DNA of 14,145 nucleotides from an uncultured Bacteroidales bacterium (GCA_900552315.1 URZM01000043.1:1-14145); one strand, 5' to 3'; shown: positions 6,980 through 12,981, counted from the first letter of the stretch. The notes: generated by a model not told the origin, from the sequence alone. Numbers and translations are program-made.

Positions 6980-7000
6980 GGTCACCACAAAAGTCACCAC
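6980..7000 (+). repeat. Tandem GTCACCAC boxes near the element end
   Basis: GTCACCAC occurs at 6981 to 6988 and 6993 to 7000, a 12-base period. The first is part of the 10-mer GGTCACCACA, found again at 7226. The 11-mer CACCACAAAAG at 6983 to 6993 is also present at 6918 to 6928, right at the junction. Such clustered short boxes near an element end are typical of integrase arm-type sites. The specific protein is unknown. Confidence 0.6.
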
Positions 7001-7178
7001 GCCCACGCTAAAGCGTTGTAGTATTGTGCGTTAGGCGTGTTGCGACAGGCGCACATCTATTCTTGCGATTGCTTAATGCTTTGATAATCAGCATACAAAT
7101 CATATCTATTCAAAATCATTCAGCATCATTCAACCCCACATCTTACCTCTGCAACCCCAAACTTTAACAGACTTTAAC
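6998..7178. repeat. Short inverted and helically phased direct repeats, no gene
   Basis: CACGCC (6998 to 7003) pairs with GGCGTG (7034 to 7039), enclosing a small ACGC-TAAA-GCGT hairpin (7005 to 7016). Then come direct repeats: ATCATTCA at 7115 and 7125, ACTTTAAC at 7161 and 7171 (both with a 10-base period), and CAACCCCA at 7131 and 7152. No coding frame here is credible. The 10-base period places copies on the same face of the helix, as expected for cooperative binding of an integrase or excision factor. Confidence 0.5.
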
Positions 7179-7197
7179 TATACCACGACGGTAAAAA

Positions 7198-7235
7198 TGT
7201 GGTGACCTCAGCCATATTTTCGTCTGGTCACCACA
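7198..7235. promoter_or_regulatory. Perfect 10-bp inverted repeat just upstream of the cargo promoter
   Basis: TGTGGTGACC (7198 to 7207) and GGTCACCACA (7226 to 7235) are perfectly complementary with an 18-base spacer. The right copy is identical to the 10-mer at 6980. The pair ends about 30 bases before the -7 box at 7266. It could be an operator for a dimeric regulator (the AraC protein at 9102 is a candidate), or integrase arm sites. Position supports both; the recurrence at 6980 favours recombination. Confidence 0.55.
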
Positions 7236-7265
7236 CTTAACCGTTAAAATCTCATAATAATTTCG

Positions 7266-7273
7266 TAACTTTG
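7266..7273 (+). promoter_or_regulatory. -7 promoter element of the cargo operon
   Basis: TAACTTTG is a perfect TAnnTTTG match in an A+T-rich stretch. Transcription should start near 7280, giving a leader of about 235 bases before the first cargo gene. No TTTG lies at the expected -33 position, so activation by a regulator is plausible. Confidence 0.6.
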
Positions 7274-7345
7274 TGGTTGGGTTGACACCAGTCTGCCCAT
7301 GACATTTTAGAAATAAGAAGCGATATGCTCTCTTGTATTTGGGAA

Positions 7346-7440
7346 CGTAGGAAATTCACCAGTGTACTGAGATTGCATAGCGGTTCTCACGCATACGGCG
7401 TGGGCTGCTATCACTACATCTGTACACAAGGTTTCCTACG
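7346..7440 (+). ncRNA. Structured leader RNA upstream of the cargo operon
   Basis: Three nested helices are readable. The outer one is CGTAGGAAA (7346 to 7354) with TTTCCTACG (7432 to 7440), 9 perfect pairs. The middle one is GTGTAC (7362 to 7367) with GTACAC (7422 to 7427). The inner hairpin runs 7377 to 7411: ATAGCGG, a two-base TT bulge, CTCACGC, loop ATACG, GCGTGGGCTGCTAT, that is 14 pairs including two G-U. It sits between a promoter and a gene start and is followed by a start-codon hairpin. This suggests a cis-acting regulatory RNA (riboswitch-like or attenuator). I cannot assign it to a known class. A 64-codon frame (7325 to 7519) runs through it; see findings. Confidence 0.65.
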
Positions 7441-7490
7441 ACCTCCAAATAAGACGTGGCATTGCAGTCTACGCTTCTGTATTTATATTC

Positions 7491-7512
7491 TGCCCACAAG
7501 GACTGATGGGCA
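7491..7512 (+). promoter_or_regulatory. Hairpin covering the ribosome entry site of the first cargo gene
   Basis: TGCCCA (7491 to 7496) pairs with TGGGCA (7507 to 7512), ending three bases before the ATG at 7516. The same 3' arm (ATGGGCA, 7506 to 7512) can instead pair with TGCCCAT at 7294 to 7300, near the start of the transcript. Two competing partners for the bases next to a start codon is the usual logic of a translational switch. Confidence 0.5.
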
Positions 7513-7515
7513 AAA

Positions 7516-7797
7516 ATGAAAATAACAATGGAAATGAAATTCTGTCAGAGCTGTGGTATGCCGCTCACCAACGAAGTCCTCGGTACAAATGCCGATGGCT
7601 CTCCAAACGAAGATTACTGCATCTACTGCTACAAGGACGGTAAGTTTACTCAGGACATGACGATGGAGCAGATGATAGACCACTGTGCCCAGTTCACTGA
7701 CGAGATAAATAAAAACTCCGGTCAGAATCTTACAGTCGAGCAGATGAAAGAGCAGATGCGCCAATTTTTTCCGCATCTCAAACGCTGGAAGGATTGA
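7516..7797 (+). CDS. Small zinc-ribbon protein
   Basis: The product has up to 93 residues with two Cys pairs, FCQSCGMPL and YCIYCYKDG, about 22 residues apart, forming a probable four-cysteine zinc ribbon. The rest (FTQDMTMEQMIDHCAQF, then a Gln/Met-rich helix ending HLKRWKD) is alpha-helical. This matches the 'putative zinc ribbon domain' proteins often found beside GNAT acetyltransferases and AraC-type regulators; their biochemical role is not established. Related proteins usually begin MKFCQSCGM, so the ATG at 7534 may be the true start; 7516 and 7528 are the alternatives. The gene ends one base before the YciI-like gene and is the first in the cargo operon. Translation is probably controlled by the upstream hairpin. 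Confidence 0.8.
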   Translation: MKITMEMKFCQSCGMPLTNEVLGTNADGSPNEDYCIYCYKDGKFTQDMTMEQMIDHCAQFTDEINKNSGQNLTVEQMKEQMRQFFPHLKRWKD

Positions 7798-7798
7798 T

Positions 7799-8089
7799 AT
7801 GTTTATAGCAATTCTTACATACAGGAAGCCGCTTGAAGAAGTTGACCGCTTTCTTCAGGCGCATCGCGACTACCTTGCGGAGCATTATGCCGCAGGCGAT
7901 TTCATTACCTCCGGTCCTCAACACCCTCGTATTGGAGGCGTGATAATGATGAAAGCCGATAGCCGTGTCGCTGTTGATACCATCATTTCACAGGATCCGT
8001 TTAATATCAATGGCATTGCCGACTATCAGATTGTTGAGTTCAAATCGACAATGTTCTGTGACGCTGTTCTTTCAAATTTCTTATTATAA
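7799..8089 (+). CDS. YciI-like protein (YCII-related domain)
   Basis: A 96-residue alpha/beta protein of the YciI family, ferredoxin-like and usually dimeric. Family marks are visible: a beta-strand start (MFIAILTY), the conserved His22 in AHRDYLAEHY, the SGPQHPRIGGV turn (residues 38 to 48) and the acidic DPF motif (Asp66). His22 and Asp66 are the putative active-site pair. The reaction of most members is unknown; some act on small aromatic or chlorinated compounds or are domains of larger enzymes. It starts one base after the zinc-ribbon stop and is followed 11 bases later by the NTase-GNAT gene, so it is co-transcribed. The last eight residues (LSNFLL) look like a loosely conserved tail. 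Confidence 0.82.
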   Translation: MFIAILTYRKPLEEVDRFLQAHRDYLAEHYAAGDFITSGPQHPRIGGVIMMKADSRVAVDTIISQDPFNINGIADYQIVEFKSTMFCDAVLSNFLL

Positions 8090-8100
8090 TCAGGTGATAT

Positions 8101-9105
8101 ATGGTAAAATTAGAGGATGCTGTTGAAATAATATCTGCGCTCGAAAATGCAGGAATCAAAGTGTTCATTGATGGAGGCTGGGGGGTCGATGCGCTGCTTG
8201 GCTATCAATCCCGGACACATAATGATATTGATATCTTCATCGAACAGCAGAACAAAGATTATGCAGTCAAACTACTGAAGAAATATGGATATTCTGAAAA
8301 AGTAATGGAATACACCACTCTTAATCATACTGTCTGGCAAGATGACAAAGAGAGGATTATAGACCTGCATATTTTTTCGCTCAACAATGAGGATGACTTT
8401 GTGTTTGAGGGTGCTACATATCCCAAGGACGTATTCTCCGGTAAGGGGCAGATTGGAGGTCTCGAAGTTGATTGCATTGCCCCGGAATGGCAGATCATTT
8501 TTCACTCCAGTTATGAACTGGATGACAATGACATCAAGGATGTATTGTTGCTCTGCAATAGATTCAATATCGGAGTTCCTGATGAGATTATAGAACGAAT
8601 CCGTATTGCCAGTAAACGCCTTTCGATTCGCCGTTGGAGCGAGGATGATGCCGAGGCGCTATATAAGTATGCCTCTGACGGTCGTGTGAGCGAAATGGCT
8701 CTATGGCCCCGGCATACTTCGGTTGACATGAGCCGCGAGGTTATCCGCGACTTTTTTAAGCCGAATCCCTATACATTTGCGATAGTGCTGAAAGAGACAG
8801 ATGAGCCGATAGGCTGCATCGGGCTTGTCCCACCCGAAGAAGAGCATTTCAAGCCATTGGCAAATGAACGTGAAGTGGGCTACTGGATTGGCTTTCCATA
8901 TTGGGGCAAAGGCCTCACGACTGAGGCTCTTTCAGAATTGATAATCTTCTGCCAGGACTGTCTACACCTTGATTCTCTTCTGATAACTACCGATGCAAAA
9001 AACATTGCCTCTCAGCGTGTAGCCAAGAAGTGTGGATTCAAGTTCATTGCCGAGTATACATACAACGATGTTGACAATCACGCCTATAGATTAAGTCTCA
9101 AATGA
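8101..9105 (+). CDS. Nucleotidyltransferase-GNAT acetyltransferase fusion (candidate drug-modifying enzyme)
   Basis: A 334-residue fusion. Residues 1 to about 160 resemble the lincosamide nucleotidyltransferase LnuA and aminoglycoside 2''-adenylyltransferase type: the nucleotide-binding DGGWGVDALLG (24 to 34), metal ligands in HNDIDI (Asp42, Asp44), a third carboxylate in IDLH (Asp88), and IIFHSSYELDDNDIKD (132 to 147). Residues about 170 to 334 are a RimJ/RimL-type GNAT: RLSIRRWSEDDA, the acetyl-CoA loop in YWGKGL (267 to 272), and the NIASQRVAKKCGF helix (301 to 313). Both active sites look intact. The first family transfers AMP-like groups to antibiotic hydroxyls, and the second acetylates amines. 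A bifunctional resistance enzyme is my inference; the substrate is unknown. Its stop overlaps the AraC start (ATGATGA). Confidence 0.85.
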   Translation: MVKLEDAVEIISALENAGIKVFIDGGWGVDALLGYQSRTHNDIDIFIEQQNKDYAVKLLKKYGYSEKVMEYTTLNHTVWQDDKERIIDLHIFSLNNEDDFVFEGATYPKDVFSGKGQIGGLEVDCIAPEWQIIFHSSYELDDNDIKDVLLLCNRFNIGVPDEIIERIRIASKRLSIRRWSEDDAEALYKYASDGRVSEMALWPRHTSVDMSREVIRDFFKPNPYTFAIVLKETDEPIGCIGLVPPEEEHFKPLANEREVGYWIGFPYWGKGLTTEALSELIIFCQDCLHLDSLLITTDAKNIASQRVAKKCGFKFIAEYTYNDVDNHAYRLSLK

Positions 9106-9884
9106 TGATCTATCAACCGAGTGAAGAATTGCGCCCGTTTGTGCGCTATTACTGGGTGCTGGAAAGCAATGAACCTTTCAGTGTCCTGACATTTCCTATC
9201 GGTTGCCCGCAAATTATCTTCCACAGGAAGTCACCTCTTTATATTCCGGAACTCGACAAAAGTCAATCGCAATTTACAATCAGCGGTCAGGTAAATTTCC
9301 CGGCGCATATCCAATCAGATGGACGATTGGAAATGATTGTGGCAGTGTTCTATCCTCACACTATCGGTATGTTTATAGATACACCGCCGTCGGCATTCTA
9401 CAATATGGAAATATCCGGATATGATATTGAGAACCGCCAACTCAATGAAATCGCGCAAATTATCTTCGACAGCGAAAATCACGATGACAGCATCGCCATT
9501 CTGGATAAATACCTGTTGTCAAATATAAAACCTATCTTGAATATATCCCGAATTGGCAAATCCATCAAGGCAATGTTCCACGTACCTTCAATGCCTGTCA
9601 GTTCACTTGCTGACATTGCCTGTCTGAGTAAAAGGCAGTATGAGCGAATATTCAGTGAAACGGTGGGTATGAATCCGAAGGAGTATTCTCGAGTTGTGAG
9701 GTTTCAAAAAGCATTGTGGCTGATGCAGAATGGCGAAAAGAACTATGCCGGAATAGCTTCCGCCTGCGGCTTTTCAGACCAGTCGCATTTTATCAGAGAT
9801 TTTAAGGCGATGAGCGGACATACCCCTCGTTCACTCAGCGAATACTGCCTTCCATATTCGGATTTGTTTACGAACCCGACATAA
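9102..9884 (+). CDS. AraC-family transcriptional regulator
   Basis: A 260-residue regulator. The N-terminal part (about 1 to 120) opens with MIYQPSEELRPFVRYYWVLE, typical of the DUF6597-type sensing domain. It contains a cupin-like IISGQV/FYPHTIGMF region that would bind the effector. The C-terminal 100 residues hold two helix-turn-helices: SSLADIACLSKRQYERIFSE (167 to 186) and YAGIASACGFSDQSHFIRDF (215 to 234), followed by SGHTPRSL, the canonical AraC ending. Its start overlaps the stop of the NTase-GNAT gene by four bases, so it is the last gene of that operon and probably controls it or the next gene. Possible targets are the 10-bp inverted repeat at 7198 to 7235 and the promoter at 9922. 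The ligand is unknown. Confidence 0.9.
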   Translation: MMIYQPSEELRPFVRYYWVLESNEPFSVLTFPIGCPQIIFHRKSPLYIPELDKSQSQFTISGQVNFPAHIQSDGRLEMIVAVFYPHTIGMFIDTPPSAFYNMEISGYDIENRQLNEIAQIIFDSENHDDSIAILDKYLLSNIKPILNISRIGKSIKAMFHVPSMPVSSLADIACLSKRQYERIFSETVGMNPKEYSRVVRFQKALWLMQNGEKNYAGIASACGFSDQSHFIRDFKAMSGHTPRSLSEYCLPYSDLFTNPT

Positions 9885-9921
9885 TGTCGCATTTCTTCTA
9901 TCTAAGTAAAAGGCACCGGAG

Positions 9922-9929
9922 TAACTTTG
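9922..9929 (+). promoter_or_regulatory. -7 promoter element of the CAT-like gene
   Basis: TAACTTTG, a perfect TAnnTTTG, lies 12 bases before the ATG at 9942. The mRNA would have almost no leader. A TTG at 9927 is in frame but sits inside this element, so it is not a credible start. No proper -33 TTTG is present, which fits activation by the adjacent AraC protein. Confidence 0.6.
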
Positions 9930-9941
9930 CATCAAAAAAAG

Positions 9942-10559
9942 ATGATGCAAGAAATAAATCCGAAGGATACCACTCGGGCATACGCCTTTGAAATGTGGAT
10001 GAAGGCTCCGATGCCGATGGTGACGCATATAAAGACACTTGATGTCAGTCGGCTCCGCAGTATCAGCAGGAAACGAGGTCTGAAATTCAATATGCTAATG
10101 TGCTGGTGCATTGGAAAAGCCGCATCACAGGTAAAGGAGTTCTATATGCTGCCGGTAGGGAACAAACTCATCAAATATGATTCTATAGCAGTCAATACAA
10201 TAGTCGCCAATTCTCAGGGGGAGGTCAGCTCTTGTGATATTCCATACTGCGAAGACCTCTATCAATTCAATGACGATTATCTTCGTCTGACACGACAAGT
10301 TGCCGAGACCTGTGAGAATCACGACATCACCGACAGCATCGTAATCGGGACTTCTGCATTGGCTCAATACGATATAGACGGTGCAGTCGGGATGTATAGC
10401 GGAATCTTCAACAATCCGTTTATAATCTGGGGACGTTACCGCAAGTCGTGGTTCAAGACCCGATTGACCATCTCGTTTCAGTTCCACCACACGCAGATGG
10501 ACGGTGCTCACGCCGCACAGTTTCTTGATTTTTTACAAAAAGAAATCAATAAATTGTAG
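9942..10559 (+). CDS. Chloramphenicol-acetyltransferase-like O-acetyltransferase (CatA family)
   Basis: A 205-residue member of the CAT family (PF00302). These trimeric enzymes transfer acetyl from acetyl-CoA to a hydroxyl, classically the 3-OH of chloramphenicol. The active-site motif is present near the C-terminus: HHTQMDGAHAA, with catalytic His183 and Asp187 in the HHxxxDG pattern. Other family landmarks are FNMLMCWCIGKAAS (50 to 63), NTIVANSQGEVSS (86 to 98) and TSALAQYDIDG. It is slightly shorter than classical CATs (213 to 220) and clearly diverged, closer to the 'CatA-like' group of uncertain substrate. The start is ATG 9942 or 9945. It lies 57 bases after the AraC gene with its own promoter and ends at a strong terminator. 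Confidence 0.87.
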   Translation: MMQEINPKDTTRAYAFEMWMKAPMPMVTHIKTLDVSRLRSISRKRGLKFNMLMCWCIGKAASQVKEFYMLPVGNKLIKYDSIAVNTIVANSQGEVSSCDIPYCEDLYQFNDDYLRLTRQVAETCENHDITDSIVIGTSALAQYDIDGAVGMYSGIFNNPFIIWGRYRKSWFKTRLTISFQFHHTQMDGAHAAQFLDFLQKEINKL

Positions 10560-10564
10560 AATAG

Positions 10565-10598
10565 CGCCACCGAGAGAAAGCCAAATCTCTCGGTGGCG
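10565..10598. terminator. Shared terminator between the cargo genes and the mobilisation operon
   Basis: CGCCACCGAGAGA (10565 to 10577) and TCTCTCGGTGGCG (10586 to 10598) form 13 perfect pairs with an 8-base loop. It lies between two convergent genes ending at 10559 (plus) and 10606 (minus). The U-tracts are short (TTGGG on the plus strand, ATTC on the minus), so hairpin strength must do most of the work. Confidence 0.75.
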
Positions 10599-10605
10599 TT
10601 GGGAT

Positions 10606-11520
10606 TTAGTAGCCTTCGGGTAGTTCCGGCTTGGCATCTTCGGGGATATGCGGGTTTGCCCGCACTTTCTTGATTGCTTCGATTTCGCCCGGTGTCAGGC
10701 GAGAGCGTTGCTCATGTGGCAGCGGTTTCGGCTTTGATTCTACCTTTGGCTTTGATTGCTCCGGCTCTGCCGCTTTGGGTGGCTCCGGCGGTTCGGGAGT
10801 CCAGTCATCGACAGGTCGGAAGTAGAGGAACTGCGGGGCGTTGCGCTCCATGTTGAAGATTTTGGTCTTCATGCCGTTCCGTTCCTCTTTCTTACCGTCG
10901 AGCATACGGCGTTCAAAGTCCTGATACTCCTCGGTATCAGCCTTTCCGATGCGACTCCAGCGATAGAGCCATTCCACTCGTTTAAGGTGCTCAATCTTGT
11001 TGTCCTGATAGAAGAACGCTACACCGAATCCGATGAGAACAGCAGAATATGCTATAACCAAGATTTTGAACGCAAGTAGTTTGTTGCGCAACGTGGTCTC
11101 GTTGTCGGAACTGTTCTGCCGGGCCTCCATTCTTTTGAGAATGGCATTGTTGTCATCGACCTTATTCTCCGTATGACCGATTTCGTCTTTGACTGCCTTT
11201 TGGATTTTCTTATCAAATTCGATTTTTTCGAGAACATCCATTTGGCTGACAGTAACCGATACCGATCCGGGCGATTGGTTCTCCCCAGTCTTGCAGTTCT
11301 CGACAATCCGCGTCACGGCATTGTCAATGTCTGACTTCCGGGCGATGTCCTCGGGAATCACCACTTTGATTTCTGTTGGCTCCGCCGGAGCTTGTGGCGG
11401 TGGCGTTGCCTTCGCTTTTGTTTCGAGGGTCTCGATACGAGTGGTGTGGTTGGTTACTGTCTTTTGCAGGCCGTCAATCTGCACTCCTTGTTTTTTGACG
11501 TCTTCGTAAAGTTTTGACAT
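10606..11520 (-). CDS. Coiled-coil membrane protein of the mobilisation operon
   Basis: A 304-residue protein with an N-terminal coiled coil (1 to 38), a Pro/Ala-rich hinge (39 to 50), and a second charged helical region (95 to 145, rich in Lys, Glu and Asp). One membrane segment follows (about 148 to 170, LLAFKILVIAYSAVLIGF). A soluble tail of about 130 residues has a Pro/Glu/Lys-rich linker (241 to 268) and ends PELPEGY. I do not recognise a named family. Similar membrane proteins sit after the relaxase in Bacteroides mobilisable elements and might anchor the relaxosome to the coupling protein; that role is inferred. It starts two bases after the relaxase stop, so it is the last gene of the mob operon. 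Confidence 0.8.
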   Translation of the reverse strand: MSKLYEDVKKQGVQIDGLQKTVTNHTTRIETLETKAKATPPPQAPAEPTEIKVVIPEDIARKSDIDNAVTRIVENCKTGENQSPGSVSVTVSQMDVLEKIEFDKKIQKAVKDEIGHTENKVDDNNAILKRMEARQNSSDNETTLRNKLLAFKILVIAYSAVLIGFGVAFFYQDNKIEHLKRVEWLYRWSRIGKADTEEYQDFERRMLDGKKEERNGMKTKIFNMERNAPQFLYFRPVDDWTPEPPEPPKAAEPEQSKPKVESKPKPLPHEQRSRLTPGEIEAIKKVRANPHIPEDAKPELPEGY

Positions 11521-11522
11521 AT

Positions 11523-12476
11523 TCAGCGGCTTTGTTTGATGGTGGGTTTCTTCTTTTTCTTTCTCATGCTTCGGGCAAATTCTTCCTCCTGCGGATCATA
11601 ACCGGGACCGAGGGTGAACAGGTTGCCGACAGCTCCGACAGTTGCATCCAGCACATCCTCAACGAGAGAAGGCTTGTGCGAAGGTGCATATTCTACCGTT
11701 ACTTTAGGTTTCTGAGGGATAGTGTCAGATTGCTGACATCCCTGTTTGCGGTTAAACTCAAAGAGGTTGTCGAGACGACGATAGGTGAAATCACGGTCAA
11801 TCTTTGAGCCGGTCATGGTTATGTCACCGTCTGAAAATATCACTCCGATGTGCTTGCCGGTGTTGTGATCATCATGGAATTTTACCTCAATTCCGGCACA
11901 GGCGAGGCGACGGCGGAACTCGTCCCAGGACTTACAGCCATAAATAGCCTGACTGATTTTTTCATGAAATACCGGTTTCATGTCCTCATATTTCTTTTTC
12001 AGAGGCGAGTATGTAAGTCCGTATTTGTCCTTGATTCCCTTGACAACCTTGTCGCTCCGCTTGAAATTGTTGCGCTCGTTGACTGACTTGCCCGACATAT
12101 TCACACGGTTATAAACGATGTGGAAATGTGGATGCTCGGTTTCCAGATGCCGCACAACAAGGAACTGCGTGTTCCTGATGCCCATGCCGTCCATATACTC
12201 TTTGGCGAGCTGAATCATAAATTCATCAGTCAGACGAGGAGCGTCGGCGTTGTCAAAACTTATGGAAATATGCCCTGCTGGATTCTCCTTGTCAGGCATG
12301 AATCCATGTGCGGCCTCGAATGACTGCACCATTTTCTTATAGTCAAGCGTGAAAATATCGCCGCTGTCTATGATTCTCCAAGTGTCGGAAGTGTACTTGC
12401 TTTTGTCGTGGAACTCACGGACAACATAGCCGACAACATCGTGGAAAGAGCCACTGCTAAGTATTCTTGCAAACAT
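11523..12476 (-). CDS. Relaxase / mobilisation nuclease (MobA/VirD2 family)
   Basis: A 317-residue relaxase (PF03432 type) that nicks one strand at oriT and pilots it into the recipient. The metal-binding histidines are in RHLETEHPHFHIVYNRV (His110, 115, 117 and 119), a diagnostic pattern followed by Asn123. The probable nicking tyrosine is Tyr17 in GSFHDVVGYVVRE. After the nuclease domain (to about 160) comes a helical region with the FHDDHNTGKHIGVIF stretch (200 to 214), then a basic C-terminus (RSMRKKKKKPTIKQSR) suited to DNA contact. Its start overlaps the MobC-like gene by 20 bases (TATGTTTGC), indicating coupled translation. It is shorter than self-transmissible-element relaxases, as usual for mobilisable elements. 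Confidence 0.92.
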   Translation of the reverse strand: MFARILSSGSFHDVVGYVVREFHDKSKYTSDTWRIIDSGDIFTLDYKKMVQSFEAAHGFMPDKENPAGHISISFDNADAPRLTDEFMIQLAKEYMDGMGIRNTQFLVVRHLETEHPHFHIVYNRVNMSGKSVNERNNFKRSDKVVKGIKDKYGLTYSPLKKKYEDMKPVFHEKISQAIYGCKSWDEFRRRLACAGIEVKFHDDHNTGKHIGVIFSDGDITMTGSKIDRDFTYRRLDNLFEFNRKQGCQQSDTIPQKPKVTVEYAPSHKPSLVEDVLDATVGAVGNLFTLGPGYDPQEEEFARSMRKKKKKPTIKQSR

Positions 12477-12843
12477 AGTCGGTCTCTTTATTGGGTCTTA
12501 ATTTTTTGAGAATGTCGAACATCGCGTCAACGACAGTTAGTAATTTATCGGCTGCTTTGCGCAGTTTTAGGCTGTTCAGCCATGTCACCGCCTGATTAAA
12601 ATCAGAGCCCAAGCGCAGGATTTTCTGTGCGATTTCAGTCTCGATTTCGTTCAGACGGCTTACGATAGTGAGCCGGAACGCACCGTGCCGGATGAACTCG
12701 GAGAGTTTCACACCGGCGCATTTCGACCTCTTTTTAAGGTCGAAGTATTCGGCATCGGTCAGCTTTACAGTGACTGTACGGGTACGCCTTTCGTCGGTCG
12801 TTTTGGAGGGGCGACCACCCTTTCTATTATCAATCTTCTTCAT
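12457..12843 (-). CDS. MobC-like relaxosome accessory protein (ribbon-helix-helix)
   Basis: A 128-residue basic protein. KGGRPSKTTDERRTRTVTVKLTDAE is a disordered basic arm leading into a ribbon-helix-helix beta-strand (TVTVKLT), followed by helices (EYFDLKKRSKCAGVKLSEFIRHGAF). The second half (KILRLGSDFNQAVTWLNSL) corresponds to the IxxxGxNxNQ core of MobC-type proteins. Such proteins bind oriT and help the relaxase open the nic region. It overlaps the relaxase start and lies beside the repeat-rich oriT candidate, which is exactly where such a gene is expected. The promoter overlaps the left arm of the oriT inverted repeat, so the protein may repress its own operon. Confidence 0.85.
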   Translation of the reverse strand: MKKIDNRKGGRPSKTTDERRTRTVTVKLTDAEYFDLKKRSKCAGVKLSEFIRHGAFRLTIVSRLNEIETEIAQKILRLGSDFNQAVTWLNSLKLRKAADKLLTVVDAMFDILKKLRPNKETDYVCKNT

Positions 12844-12850
12844 TGAATTA

Positions 12851-12882
12851 CAAATTTGGATTATTGTGATTGGGAAAGCAAA
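12851..12882 (-). promoter_or_regulatory. Probable promoter of the mob operon
   Basis: On the minus strand TTTG (12882 to 12879) is followed after 20 bases by CAAATTTG (12858 to 12851), one mismatch from TAnnTTTG. Transcription would start only a few bases before the ATG at 12843, so the mRNA would be nearly leaderless. The -33 box lies within one arm of the oriT inverted repeat. Confidence 0.45.
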
Positions 12883-12981
12883 GAGCGGCTATGGCTGCGA
12901 CGTTACGGGGGTGCGTTTTCGGAGAAAAAGTAATCCCGAAACATATCCTTGCTTTCCCAATTCACTACGTTCATTGGGAAA
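12869..12981. other. Candidate origin of transfer (oriT) with a three-armed repeat
   Basis: ATTGGGAAAGCAA (12869 to 12881) is perfectly complementary to TTGCTTTCCCAAT (12949 to 12961). The latter's last nine bases also pair with ATTGGGAAA (12973 to 12981) across an 11-base loop. Between the arms are a smaller stem (TTTCGG 12917 to 12922 with CCGAAA 12936 to 12941) and a G-rich ACGGGGGTGCG. A GGCTTCGCC hairpin follows at 12990 to 13000. Position between DUF3408 and MobC-like genes, next to the relaxase, makes this the likely oriT. The nic base cannot be named from sequence. Confidence 0.6.

Noticed and set aside
7346..7440. An invertible promoter segment or integron attC-like site bounded by CGTAGGAAA/TTTCCTACG
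   Set aside because: The segment is only 95 bases, contains no promoter box in either orientation, has nested helices filling it, and lacks attC core boxes. A folded RNA explains it better.
9927..9941. TTG start for the CAT-like gene
   Set aside because: The TTG lies within the -7 promoter element and would precede the transcription start.
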